64,000 bases of DNA from Manis javanica. Lineage: Eukaryota > Chordata > Mammalia > Pholidota > Manidae. The notes beneath the pieces are model-generated. The model worked only from the letters and a program-made list of their open reading frames with translations, made no database searches and was not told where the DNA came from. The position numbers and the translations under genes are program-made. Below, piece after piece: positions 1 to 11,672 of the stretch (the first letter of the stretch is position 1; every line of letters starts with the position of its first letter). Location of the stretch: assembly GCF_040802235.1 (NCBI RefSeq), contig NC_133156.1, forward strand, positions 28,663,343 to 28,727,342, in the 5' to 3' direction.

Positions 1-739
1 GGACAGTGAGCAGGTATTCATTGGTGACCAGTAAGTACCTCTATCTGGATGGAAGTTGATACAGACTAAGAACAGTGAAGACTTTCTCTTTTGATGTGTT
101 GCCAGTGTGTTGAAATACACACTTCAGTAAAGTAACGTTTTCCAGTAATATTTAATCTATTATCTAATTACTGTAACATCTTGTTTCTTTTACATAGGAG
201 TTTCAGCATTACTTTTGTGTTCGTGTGTTAATAATCAGTATGTCCTAGAATCTAATGACTATTTTGATACTTTATTGGTCCTTTAAAGGAAAATGGTCCC
301 TGCATTGAGCACTTGTGAAATTGACAAATCTGTTCAGTGCTTGTGTAGGTATATATATATTTTTAGAAATATTTTTACATAGGAAAAATATTTTTACTTA
401 ACACCAGTTACTGATGTTTTTTTCCTCTTATTCCTTCCTTGAGTGTTGAATATGGGTTACGAAAATTCATTTCAAATTTCACTCCACCCAAATTTACTTA
501 AATCATATATCTTGATGTTCCTGTTAGACTCACCCTTCCCTAGTAGGTAAAAATGTTCTTAAAGTAGAAACTCATAAAAATTAAGAGTTTAGGGGGAAAT
601 ATTTTTAGATGTGATATACTTAGATTTCTCTTTTATTCTAGATTATGGTTTCTCAAGTTTATGTTTAAAATGTTAAGCTAGTAAGGTTCTCAGTAATCTT
701 GAGTATGTCTGTGTGGTTTGATTCTTATTTTCCTCACAG
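1..739 (+). other. CSNK1A1: CSNK1A1 intron (3' part)
   Basis: AT-rich intron sequence precedes the first recognisable exon. It ends in a pyrimidine-rich tract and a CACAG acceptor at 735-739. No exon was seen in it; the kinase-domain exons of the gene lie before the window. Confidence 0.8.
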
Positions 740-814
740 GCTGCAACAAAAAAACAGAAATATGAAAAGATTAGTGAAAAGAAAATGTCCACTCCTGTTG
801 AAGTTTTATGTAAG
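740..814 (+). CDS. CSNK1A1: CSNK1A1 internal coding exon (kinase C-lobe), 25 codons
   Basis: This 75-nt exon starts at a codon boundary and translates to [15 protein letters not shown] followed by [11 protein letters not shown] recognise this as casein kinase 1 alpha, from the C-lobe of the kinase domain. A CACAG acceptor precedes it and a TAAG|GTAAGTG donor at 815 follows, so both borders are consensus and phase 0. CK1 alpha is a monomeric Ser/Thr kinase; it primes beta-catenin for GSK3 in the destruction complex and is the degradation target of lenalidomide-CRBN. Reading continues in frame into the exon at 3872. Upstream exons, including the catalytic loop, are outside the window. Confidence 0.96.
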
Positions 815-3800
815 GTAAGTGTGCATGGTGAGTTTTTGTTTTATTTTGCTTTAAATGTAAATGACAAGAATAAAAACATTTTATTTGCCAGCCCTGGAAC
901 TTGGACATCTTACTAGATAGCTAGTTATTTATCATTTAAATGTCCTTTCTAATAATTCTAAGTATCTTTAAAGATGGCTGGAACATGGGAGTCATTTAAG
1001 TGTTTGTTTTGTTTCTGGTTTCTTTGGGCCCCAGTAATATTTAAAAATTAGAGAAAAAGTAAGAGGGCAGATGAAGTTTTTAGAACCTCACCATCTTAGG
1101 AGAAAAATTAAGAAATACTTTCCTTATCCCTAGTTGTTGCCAGAAAAGAAAGGATATCAGCAGTTGGCACATCAAGGAATTAGGGAACAAAGACAGGCAG
1201 ATCAAAACCATCCAAAATAGCAAATGTCGGAAGATGTAGATGAGTTTGAATCAGGCTCATTTCTTTGAAATTTCAAACTTCACAGAGAGACACATGAGTT
1301 AAGAGTGGGGTGGTGTTTTTGTCATAAAGGATAAATATGGTCTCTTCCATAGAAAGCAGACCACATTCATCTTTGAGATAATAGTTACATTCCTGAAGTA
1401 ATTAAAAAATAGTATATAATTGCATAGAAGGGAGAAATCAACATGAGTTGAAATAGTACTTTGTGGAAGTGGGGAAATGGTGATGTCTTTATGTATCTCC
1501 CCTTCCACAAATTTGCTTTCCTTTTTCTATGTATCTATAATAAAGGAGGGGATCTTTTCTGAGACTCTTGGGGGTTTGTTTCAAATCATGAAATACACTT
1601 CAGGTTAATGAATAAAATGTTCATATAGCATACCCAAGTAACTTTAAAATCTGTGTACTTCAGGAAGCAAAACATCCTATTTTCTATACACTATTTCCAT
1701 GTAATGGTAAGATTCATTTGGCTTATCAGAAAAGTCAGCAAGTTTTACAGGAAGAGAAAGGAAGACTTTACATCTTTGTCTGCTTGTGTACATCTTCATT
1801 ATGATCTAGCAGTTGTAAACTGGATTAGCCACATATAATTGATTCAGGGTATAGTGAAGGTATTACTGTTAAGTAGTGAGATTGTTTTCAGTCTCATGGT
1901 CCAATGGTAGTACTTAATCTGTAACTTACGATATTGGTAGTTTTTCTTTTGTTATGGTTTTACCTATTCTTACAAGGTGGCAGTTCATGAAGTACACTAT
2001 TGGATCTTCAGTTGTGGTTGTTTAATTCCATTTGTAATAATATAAAATGCAAGTTCATTTGGTAAATGTGGCTTACCTTTAATACAGACCATGAGTGTAT
2101 ATTAAAAAATTTGAAGTCCTGTTAAGAGTTTACAAAAACAAAAATGTGCAATACATTCATTACCTCATAGAAGTGCTTTGTAGAAATTAAATCTGTTTAT
2201 ATCAGTGCAGTCAATAAAAATACATGTTGCAAGCATATCCATTGACGTGGATGTGAGAAATTTCTCAAAATTGTAAGGTGGTGGGAAAAGACTGCCTCTT
2301 TTTTTCCCATTTCTTTCTTCTTTCTTCTTTTTTTTTAAGTATCATTGATACATGGTCTTATGAAGGTTTCACATGAACAACATTGTGGTTTCAGCATTCA
2401 CCCCCGCATTCTCACCCCCTCATTCTCCCCCATTGCTGTCATCAGCATAGTAAGATGCTAAAGAAGACTGCCTCTCTTAACTTCTCTTCACATCTGCATT
2501 ATTTGAGGGTAGAGATGTAGAGGTTTTTGTTGTCTAAATACTTAGCATTTCTACATTCCTGATGGCAAAATTCTTTTGGTTAGAGGTTATCTATAGCCTC
2601 TAAAATGTTTATATACATCTTTGAGAATCTTAAGAAACTGAACATAAATTTTACTTACTAGTAAACATACTAGTAAAACATACTCACTAGTATTGTTTAT
2701 AGTAGAGGAAAAATTGCAATCCCTCAGATGTTCAGTTACAGAGAACAGGTTAGTTATATATTCATGAGTTCAGATATTATGCAGCTATTCAGAAGCTTAT
2801 GAAAGGTTGGAAATAACAGAAGTATGCTTGCAATACATAGTTGATGGAATAAAGCAGAATGTGTTATGACTGCAGTATGATAACAGAGAAGTGAAGACAA
2901 ACCTACTCTATTCACATGATGAAACATTGGATTGATCTGTATCACAACAATAGTTGCTTTATGATTGCACTCTTAATGATTCTACTTTTCTGTTTATATA
3001 GGCATAGACTATGTCCTTTTTAAAAAAATTATTTCAGAGTGGAGAAAGTGCCCATTCATTGTCCTGTTCTGGCAAAGAACGTTGTCTGGCTTTCTAAATT
3101 TGTTAGCTGTTTTCTTCTGTATTAGCTTCATTTGCAGACTTTGCCTCTATGGAGACAAAGGTGGCCATCAGTTACTCTGGGCTTGCTTGTTCTTACAGCT
3201 AGTGATGACACTGAAAAACATGACCTGCTTTCTCCCAGCATCCTTACCAGTACATAGTTTTGTTTTTTGATTGACATGACATTTGGTCACGGACTCTCAA
3301 TCCTGAAAGGGAAAGCAAGGCCCTTTGGCTGATAGTCAAACCAGAATCGGTAACGTAGGAAAAGGGTATGTTCACAAAAGGAAGCAAGAACAGATTTAAA
3401 ACAAGCATACCAAAAAAACCTTTATTAAAACTTCCAAATCTCTAACTTCCTTCTATACTCCTATTCTAAGAGCCAACCCAGTGTATTTATCTTAATGAAT
3501 TATAGGTATTTCAAAATCATATGCCTGACTTAAAACCTGTACTCCAACCCCAAATGTGTTTCTTCTGTGTTACTGGCCTCCATTTTGTCATTTGTTTATT
3601 ATTGCCATCGAATTACTAGACTGTAAGAAAAGGATGCAAATTCACTCTTAACCAATGTTATGTATTATTATACATAATAAAGAGATTGGGATGATGAAAT
3701 TCTGTTAAATTTGAGGCTACCAAATCATTTTATACTTTATTTCTCAGATCTGGTGAAGTAGTAAAACACTCCTCAAACACATTTTTTGCTTGCATTTAAA

Positions 3801-3871
3801 TATATTTGTTTTTCTGTTTAAAAAAAAGTTTTTGGTTTTTTTACTTGATGTTTTGATTCTTGAACTTACAG
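815..3871 (+). other. CSNK1A1: CSNK1A1 intron
   Basis: This 3.1-kb intron runs from GTAAGT to a TTACAG acceptor at 3871. It is AT-rich and contains one short antisense L1 3'-end fragment at about 2325-2462. The short open frames inside it (for example 1653-1838 and 3082-3270) look like chance frames: they are not bounded by splice sites and resemble no protein I know. Confidence 0.85.
2325..2462 (-). mobile_element. L1 3' end fragment, antisense
   Basis: A T-rich start followed by ATCATTGATACATGGTCTTA and the AACAACATTGTGGTT block matches the reverse complement of the 3' UTR of other L1 copies in the window (21,075 and 58,260-58,400). Only about 140 bp remain, so it is a severely 5'-truncated copy. 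Its 3' UTR type is the one seen at 28,776 and 58,260. Confidence 0.8.
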
Positions 3872-3978
3872 GGATTTCCTGCAGAATTCGCCATGTATTT
3901 AAACTATTGTCGTGGGCTGCGCTTTGAGGAAGCCCCGGATTACATGTACCTGAGGCAGCTATTCCGCATTCTTTTCAG
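3872..3978 (+). CDS. CSNK1A1: CSNK1A1 internal coding exon (kinase C-lobe end)
   Basis: This 107-nt exon begins at a codon boundary after TTACAG and reads [20 protein letters not shown], then [15 protein letters not shown], ending on two bases (AG) of an Arg codon. The donor is CAG|GTCAGT at 3979. The sequence is the conserved end of the CK1 catalytic domain. The Arg codon is completed by the first base of the exon at 4919, so phase is preserved. The 0.94-kb intron that follows shows nothing else; the open frames on its minus strand are chance frames. Confidence 0.97.
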
Positions 3979-4918
3979 GTCAGTTTTTAAGGTGTTTAAG
4001 ACTGTAAAGGCCAATGAGCGAAATTAGTCAAACCCACCCAATATACCAATTCTGATAAGTAGCAAAGTTTGATGGATCCTACCAGCAGGAGTAAAATAAT
4101 AAGAAACAGTTCGTTTGGCATTTTCCCATTTGTAGTGCAAATAAATTTGAAGTTACTTTAGTTTTGGATGGAGAAATGATTGAACCAAAGCCCAAGTAGA
4201 AGCTAGCTTTTCTACAATAATTGCAATTCACATTAGATCTGTTGTTTGCCCTTGGAACACTCCAGCCTTTGTACAGAACCCTAATTAATATCAAAATGAA
4301 AAACAATGAAAATATCTTATAATTATGGAGTCTATGATAGTGTGGAGGTAGGCCCAGCCTCTAGTGTGCCCTTGGCTCGAAATCTTAGTTGGAAGAGAGT
4401 AGGAATTGGAGTATTGTATTCCTCTAACCCCAGAAAAGTGATTGCAAACTACCAGCATAGAAATTTCCCCAACTAACTCAAAAGTCCCAAACCTACTCTG
4501 ATGTGTTTTTAGTAGGTGATACCTACTATGAGTATCCCCCTTGATAATTGACAGGGTGACTTTTAGTGTCTTTGGTTCATACTGCCTTTCATTTCTACTA
4601 CCCTGCCCCGTCCAGGGAAGTTGAAAGGCAGCTTCTTTTTGAAGAAGGAGAAGATTATTCTTACTGATACAGTAGACCAAAAACCAAAACAGTGACACCA
4701 TTTTCCTCCAATTGTAACATGTAAAAAGTGGAATTCATTTGCTGAACAGTTAAAATAAGAAATCATGTATAAGGAAAGAAATCTTTTGGAGGCTACCACA
4801 CTTCAGAGAAAATACTTGTTTCCTTAAAAAAATTCTCTCACTGTCTTGAAAGTTAAGTAGAGAATTTAACTGGACTCTGTTATGGGAGGGTTAACACACA
4901 TAATTTTCTATTTTCCAG

Positions 4919-5067
4919 GACCCTGAACCACCAATATGACTACACATTTGACTGGACAATGTTAAAGCAGAAAGCAGCTCAGCAGGCAGCCTCTTCAAGT
5001 GGGCAGGGTCAGCAGGCCCAAACCCCCACAGGCAAGCAAACTGACAAAACCAAGAGTAACATGAAAG
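4919..5067 (+). CDS. CSNK1A1: CSNK1A1 penultimate coding exon (C-terminal tail)
   Basis: This 149-nt exon follows TTTTCCAG and reads [20 protein letters not shown] followed by a Gln/Ala/Ser-rich tail and [11 protein letters not shown], the regulatory C-terminal extension of CK1 alpha. It ends on the first base of a Gly codon. The donor is AAAG|GTTAGT. The donor itself reads GGT TAG, so an unspliced transcript would stop after Gly and lose only the final Phe. The canonical terminal exon is at 11665; two candidate alternatives are described at 5962 and 9433. Confidence 0.96.
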
Positions 5068-5258
5068 GTTAGTAGCCAAGAACCAAGTGACGTTACAGGG
5101 GAAAAAAATTGAACACAAAAAATTGGGTTATTCATTTATTTCTAACAGTGTTAGATTGAGGAGGTGGTTTTAAAATACATACAAATTTGGCTCTCTGTTT
5201 TTGAAAAAAGACGTCCTTGGAAAATTTGACTACTAACTTTAAACCCAAATGTCCTTGT

Positions 5259-5314
5259 TCATATATATATGTATATGTATTTGTATATACATATATGTGT
5301 ATATATATTATATC
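5259..5314. repeat. (TA)n/(TG)n-rich simple repeat
   Basis: This is a run of alternating TA and TG dinucleotides (ATATATATGTATATG pattern) of about 55 bp inside the last CSNK1A1 intron. It is imperfect, so probably an old microsatellite. Confidence 0.75.
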
Positions 5315-5961
5315 ATTTCTCTTGGGATTTTGGGTCATTTTTAACAACTGCATCTTTTTTTACTCATTCATTTAACCCTTTCCAAAATAAACAATTGGTG
5401 TTGGGAATATGGTATAATTGATCAATCAGTCCAAAATCCTAGACCTAACACTTGTTGATTTTTTAATAATGAATCTGGTTAGCCAGGGAATTTTGACATT
5501 TTTTCAAACTAACATTGTTATGAATTTTTTTCTGCATGTTAATGCTTTAGCATTTAAAATTCAAAATTGTGAACATGATATAATTTCAAGAGGTGAGTCT
5601 GGCATTGCCCCCAAAGTGTCTATCTTCTCAGTTTCAGAGCATCTCATTTAGTCTCTTTAGTGCTCAAGTAACTGAAAAGCTCGACACATCTTCCCAAGTC
5701 ACAAAAATGAATCTTTTTTAATGGCTGTTGAACTATATATGTTCTTAATTTCAAAATGATTCTTTTGTATTTCACTTTATTTTTTAAGATCTTGCAAATA
5801 TTAAGGGTTTAGGGGTCCATTGTAGAATTGAATTCTGAAGTTAGGCCTTGCAAATTGGTCGGGGGAGAACTGGGGTAAATGCCATTGACTGTTAATTTAT
5901 TTCCTTTCTGTCTTTCTCGGCACTCTTACTGCGACTGACGGGTGGAACTGTTACGGCACAG

Positions 5962-6083
5962 GTCTATTTCTTAACCACTGTTGCCATGCAGTTTGACCCC
6001 TGTGCTTCATGTTTTTTGTTTTTCTTACCCCCTTATGGGGGTGACCTCCTGATACCTGCCTACTTTCTGGAAGTGGTGGGCAG
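5962..6083 (+). other. CSNK1A1: candidate alternative CSNK1A1 exon with in-frame stop
   Basis: A good 3' splice site (pyrimidine tract, branch-point-like CTGAC at about 5934, GGCACAG ending at 5961) is followed 122 bp later by a strong 5' splice site, GGGCAG|GTAAGG at 6084. Joined to the phase-1 donor at 5067 it would read G-LFLNHCCHAV and then TGA. It would therefore replace the final Phe by ten different residues, or trigger decay of the transcript because the stop is far from the last junction. The splice signals are visible; that the exon is used is inference. CK1 alpha is known to have C-terminal splice variants, but I cannot say whether this is one of them. Confidence 0.35.
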
Positions 6084-6853
6084 GTAAGGGTTGGTTTTTG
6101 GTTTCTAATTTAATTAATGAACGACTGCCCTAGTCTGAACTTGGTTGTCTTTGGTCCGTATTTTTAGTGTTGTATTTAACCAATTTTGTGATTTAAAAAC
6201 AGACTCTAATCTGAGCATACTTTACAAAGAAGTATACTTAACTGATATCCTCATCCCAGCAGCTCATCCAGTAGGAGTGAAGTTGAGGTGCCTCTCTTCC
6301 ATGGGTTTCTACAAATTAATTGCAGGTTTAATGTAGTGGGGGTTCTTAGATAAAGAAATTTCAGCTCAGGTTAGCGAACACTAATGCCTGCCCATTGCTC
6401 TGCCTCTGCATCTCAGTTGGACTTAATTGCCCCTTTAGAGTGTTTGAATCACTGTGTAACTAATTGTAATGCCAAGGAATTCTTAAATGAGGTACATTGC
6501 TAGCATCACTGAGAAATGATCCTGCCATTTAGGTGAGACCAAATAGAGCATCCTAACTGAGGACTTGTTTCACTTGACACTTGTATTTTCTTTTTCCCAC
6601 AAAATAAACCTATTTTTGCCTAAAGCTAGCTGGGATAGTAGGATCATCACATTGTAGTTTCTTGAAATGAAATTAGATTGAAATCTCATTTGACCTATAA
6701 CATTTCACTTCAGACATTTAGCAGCCATCAGAAAGATTTAGCTTATTTTGAACTAGTTCATTGTTAGTTTACTGTGTGTCTCTTAACTCAATAAACAAGT
6801 AGAATTTTTGTCCTGCCTTATCCAGGTCTTAAAGATGAGAAGTTGAAGAAGAT

Positions 6854-6897
6854 GAGAATTAAGTTTCTTAAATGAATCTTTAGCCAGTAGATCTCTA
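6854..6897 (+). repeat. 44-bp direct repeat, copy 1
   Basis: This segment, with core AGTTTCTTAAATGAATCTTT and the following AGCCAGTAGATCTCTA, recurs at 7670-7713 with a single mismatch. The flanks are unrelated. It lies in the last CSNK1A1 intron. Confidence 0.9.
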
Positions 6898-7669
6898 TCC
6901 TGAGTTAGTATGTTTCTTGGAAAAAAAATTGTAATTAAACTTAAGTTTAATCCTTATTTTGTATTGTAGCTACTTTTCATAAAAGCACCTTCAAATCTTA
7001 GAAAATTTCATGTTACTAGACACAGGGGTTATACAAATTATTATATAAACACAGACTTAGAAAATTTTTGAAAATGGACTTTATGAAACACATCATTTCA
7101 TTGACTGACTACTTTCAGAGATGAACTTCCGGATGGTACACTTTGACTCTGAGCAAAGTATTGCTAATAAAATGTGCCACTTCACAGAATAAAAACAAAA
7201 ATATTTTTGACCATTGACTTCTTGAAAGCATTTGTTTTGTTTTGGATATAGAACCCAACCAAATCTGACACAAAACCCCAACATATAAAGCCATAGAAGT
7301 ATTAGCAAAGTTGAGGGTGGCACAAAGTAAGTATGGGGAGCCTATTCCCCTGACTTCTACCCCTTAACCCTATTATTTTGGTCATCAAGAAATCTATGGA
7401 GTCTGGAGTCAGAAAACAACTGCTCTAGGTTTCTTGCTCCTGATTCCAATCTCTTAAGTACTGAAGGGTGTTTAAAGCATGCTCTCCCAGGGCGTGCTCT
7501 GGTTTTCACTCAAGGAAGAGCTTGTGCATCTCAGCGACTCACTGCTTGGATTCCAAGAAATCCGTTCAGTGATGGTCATACCATATTAATTTTTTCTAGT
7601 TAAAATTTGAGAAGGTACTTTTTAAACATAGTCATTCATGGAGTTACACTTTCAGAGGTTTCCACGTCA

Positions 7670-7713
7670 GAGAATTCAGTTTCTTAAATGAATCTTTAGC
7701 CAGTAGATCTCTA
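7670..7713 (+). repeat. 44-bp direct repeat, copy 2
   Basis: This is the second copy of the 44-bp segment, 816 bp downstream of the first and in the same orientation, with one mismatch (C for A at position 8 of the unit). Confidence 0.9.
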
Positions 7714-9432
7714 CTATAGGAATATCCATTCTTGGAAAAATTCCCCCAAATGATGGCACAAGGCATCTTTCCTAATGTCTGCTGTGATCTATATTATTTC
7801 TAAGTGCTCACATACCACAAGATGATTATTATTTTTACATATGGTATAGAGAAAAATAAAAGACATTAGATACACTTCCAAATGCATTTCACTCTTATTT
7901 TCTTCAACTGTATGTAATAATTAGGAAAGTACTTTTTAAAAAACATTTAAGAAGTAGGAAAGGAAAAGGAAATATTTTTAGGGTATTGAGAATCCAATTA
8001 AGTTCACCACTTCTTTCATTGAGGGCAGAGATGGGGAGAATTTCAGAAGGCAGTGAAGCCAAAGGTGGATCCTCACATAATTCTTTTCTCATCATCTTAA
8101 CCCATCTGTTTACTACTCCAGCCATCAATACTAAGCATTGTGTTATCGTAATTGTATATACAGATGTCAAATTGTTGATATCCAAGACATGAGGAATATT
8201 TTTCCATTACATTATCCTACCATGTTCATGGACTCTCTTGAATTGCCTTCCAGTATTTACTGGGCTTCACCTACCATTTATGTCTAGCTTAATTTTTTCT
8301 GACTTCACCAATTGCTGCTAGGAACGTGGCTGGTCACTCAGCAAGGTAATCCAAATCACAGGGGAAGACCATGAAATGTCTGGAGAAGACTGATCTGCTC
8401 TGAATACACTCAATCCAGAGAAGTGCCAGGGAGCTGCATCTGCTTGATGACATTTTTGTCAGCTCTTTTCAGCAGACAATAAAGCTGGACAGAAAAGAAC
8501 TAAATAACCCAACAGGAAATGATGAGTGGGCAGGAATTAATTTGTCGTGATCTGAAGCCCACGTCTCCAAGGCTTGCTGGACCTATCAGACTTTTCAACT
8601 TGGATGATAACAACAGTCAGAAGCCCTGAAGAAGAGAGTATAGTGTTCACTGTGATACAGTGGTGTATAATGCAGACATGCTGCCCCGTTGGGGAAGGAA
8701 TCAACTGTAACAGGTATTTTTAAACTCAACAACCTCAGAAATCTGTAGCAGAATGAATTCTGTGATAGGGAAGGCAAAATCAGATCACCAGTCTGTTCTT
8801 AAATGCAGTTTAGGGATGAATTGTACTTCCTATACCAAAGTTGTCATTTACCTTACTTGTAATGATAAAAAGTCTATTCTTTATCTTTCCCAATGTAATA
8901 TTTTTTTAGTTTCTGTCAAGGAGGAGTTATTTTAGTTTTGTTTTTCTTCTGTGATTTTTATACTGCCAGTGTGATTCAGAATTCTCCAGGCTTGATTCTG
9001 ATTCTGTGGGCCAAAAAAACCACCACAAGAATGTATAGGAAAAGTTAAATGGTATTGCGTAGTGAATGTCAATATTATATTCAGAATTGCTTTTTAAAAG
9101 TTACGTCATGTACTGTATTAAAGGATCCTATATTTCAAAGTCCATGTCATACTTCTAAGCCTTGCTACTACATAAATATCCTTTTGAGCTAGTTTGTGGT
9201 TCTATTTCTTTTTTTTTTTTTTTTTAATATCAGGGACCTCAGAAGTTAGTTCACAAATAGAAGCAGAACATACTTTTCAGATTGAGAGATAAAATCTCCA
9301 GGCTGTGTAAAAATAAAAAAATTTGTTTTTCCTTTTGCAGATTTGAAAAGAAACTTAAATGTAGCTATTAACTCCTGAATGATCACATTAATCCTCCAAC
9401 CCTGTTTTAACATTTTTTTCCCTCTTTTTTAG

Positions 9433-9515
9433 GAACAAAGGAAGTTATTCCTTATTTTCACTATTACAGTGAAGATTGGTTTTCGGACTTTGAGAAGCCA
9501 GGAGACATCACCTAA
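9433..9515 (+). CDS. CSNK1A1: candidate alternative terminal exon of CSNK1A1 (27-residue tail)
   Basis: A strong acceptor (long T/C tract CATTTTTTTCCCTCTTTTTTAG, ending at 9432) opens a frame in the phase required by the donor at 5067. Spliced this way, the tail reads GTKEVIPYFHYYSEDWFSDF plus seven more residues ending in GDIT, then TAA at 9513-9515. It is acidic and aromatic-rich, unlike the canonical one-residue Phe ending. An AATAAA lies at 9523-9528, too close to the stop for typical use with this stop, and no good donor was noted nearby, so it would act as a terminal exon. Splice signal and open frame are seen; expression is inference. It may match an already annotated CK1 alpha isoform. 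Confidence 0.45.
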
Positions 9516-11664
9516 ACTACAAAATAAAAACCAAGAACTAATGCACACCAGGGAAAAAAGAATGCTTAGCCTTGAAGATTGAACATTGAATACCTGCTGA
9601 ACGTTCCTATTGAGATTTTTCCTTAAGCAAACTTCAGTAATGTCTTAAGACAATTCAGTGGAGAAACACTGATCCCTGGATAGCGTATCCTACCACTGAC
9701 CAATCTGAAGAGTTAAATCTGGATTTGACTGCTTTATTCTACCAGGAGTATTGCTAGGGTAGCCTTTAACCAATCCGTAAACAATTGTAATCATGAATTG
9801 ACCCAGCAATTCCCCAAATATTAGATTAAAAGATGAACAGATATAATTCTTATCTAGATATAATATTTACTTCTATTAAAGATACAAGAGTTTTCTAGTA
9901 TTTTGACAATGTAACATGTTTACTTTTTAGTTTGTTAGTGACAGCGGTCTCCATTTTAAAGTTGTTTGGGTATTTGATGTAGTAATATAATGTAATTGCA
10001 CAAGCAAGCTGTGATAAAAAACAATTTTAGTAGTTGTGAAATTTGTCTTTGTATCATATTTAAGAATAATTGCAGGACTTGAAACCAAATGCTCATGGTG
10101 GGGCGTGAGAGGTAATGGTCATTTTTGTTTAGCTAAGCCATGGTTTTAATTTGCTTTAAAATTTTGGAATTAGGTTATAGAATATGATCAGATATTTAAA
10201 TTCAGGCTTTATAGGACAGCCTTTTCTCTTTATGTTTACCTTGCTAATCCTGTTTGATAATGTACATCAAACAGATAGTATCTCTTGTGGTGAAGTACAT
10301 TTTCAGAAATTTTCATTGTCTTTCATTTTTAGCATTTTCTGTATAGACATAGTATTTGGCAGGCATCAAAGGTTTATTTTGCACCTGCTCTGTTGATAGG
10401 CACTATGAACAAACAGAAGTACATATAGCATTTGCCCCATTGTCCTTGGGGGTTAGCACAAAAAATTTTTCAAATGAAGATGACTTTGTTCGTCAGTGAA
10501 AAAACTAGTTAGCAAGTGAGAGAATATTTACCAAGAAATTATATATAAATGATTGGTATTGTCTTAGGAAAAACAAGGGCATATGTGCATGAAAAGTAAA
10601 TTACAGAAGCATTTTATTTATCCATAAAGCCTACTGGAGATAGTCCAACAAATGCTTGAGTAGCCCAAGAAAAGGAGCAGCTTATGATTGACAAAAACAT
10701 AGTTTGTGCTAAAAGTAAGACAGAGTGGGCTGGAATGAGCTAGAATTAGGTCTGCTGTAAGAGTTGCAAGTGGGTGGACCAAGGGGCATTGATGCCTTAA
10801 AGCTGGGCTATAGGTGTGGGAACAGGGTACTGGTGGGATTTTCATGTTACTGCTGAGAGGAGTTCTATTTCCTCTGGTTGCCATTAGCCATAGACAAAGC
10901 ATGCAGCGATTATTACCTGAAGCTACTTTCTTTTAAAACCTGCCTTTATGTAGAAGCCCTAGGCTCTAATTGTGGGTGGGGGTAGGGAGTGTTTCTAGAG
11001 GGGGAAGGCTTGAGAAGTGTAACAAAAGCCTCACTTGTTTACATTCTCAGATCAGTAACAAAACCTCATGTTTTTAATGTAACTGATGGCAGTGAAGTAT
11101 TTTAAAGGTGTGAGGTTTCTGTACTAAAGTCATCTATTCGGTTTATGTTCAGTGGAATAATTCATAATTATGCATTGAATGCACTTAATATAAAAATTCA
11201 TTTGTAACAGAAATAATGTATGGAAAGATTCTTGATCATAGCATGATTAAAACTATGCTTTCTAGTTAAGGCAAAGCAATCTATTTTTTGTTCATTTGAC
11301 AAATATTTGAATATATAATAATGTTTAGGTACTAGAATTACAGAAGTAAACAAACCAGGCCCATTGGAATTACCAGTAATTCTCTAGCTTGAAAACTATG
11401 CTGACGGGGAGGCTTTAATGTGCTGTATACCATTCCCACTTAGTGGCATCCATAACAAAAGTTAGGTAATTTTTTAGGCTTTAAAAAATTGAGCCAGTGC
11501 TTTCCAGATAGATGAAAACAACATGGATCACCATTTTAAAGTAATTATTGGCCCAGTTCCACCCAATCTCTTATTTTGGGTGTAGTCTCTCTCTCTTTTT
11601 TTTTTTTTTAAGTTTTTTAAGTTGGAATTTTAACATTGTTTTTTGTTTTGATTTTTTAAAACAG

Positions 11665-11672
11665 GTTTCTAA
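11665..11672 (+). CDS. CSNK1A1: CSNK1A1 terminal exon, coding part (Gly-Phe-stop)
   Basis: After AAAACAG the exon begins GTTTCTAAGC. With the G carried over from 5067 this gives GGT TTC TAA, that is Gly-Phe-stop, the canonical MKGF end of CK1 alpha. The coding contribution is eight bases, and everything after 11672 is 3' UTR. The match to the known protein end fixes this as the principal terminal exon. Confidence 0.93.

Larger units (their letters stand above)
5068..11664 (+). other. CSNK1A1: CSNK1A1 last intron
   Basis: This 6.6-kb AT-rich intron runs from GTTAGT to an ATTTTTTAAAACAG acceptor at 11664. It contains no young transposon that I can see. It holds a TA/TG-rich simple repeat, a 44-bp duplicated segment, a T16 tract near 9210 and two candidate alternative exons. 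The remaining short open frames look like noise. Confidence 0.85.

Noticed and set aside
5259..5314. Tandem TA/TG tract considered as a regulatory or CRISPR-like array
   Set aside because: A simple dinucleotide repeat with no spacer structure; CRISPR does not apply to this genome.
8515..8600. C/D-box snoRNA-like motifs (ATGATGA at 8519, CTGA at 8553, GGATGATAA at 8601) in a CSNK1A1 intron
   Set aside because: C and D boxes are too close together, no terminal stem was found and no clear rRNA antisense guide was visible.
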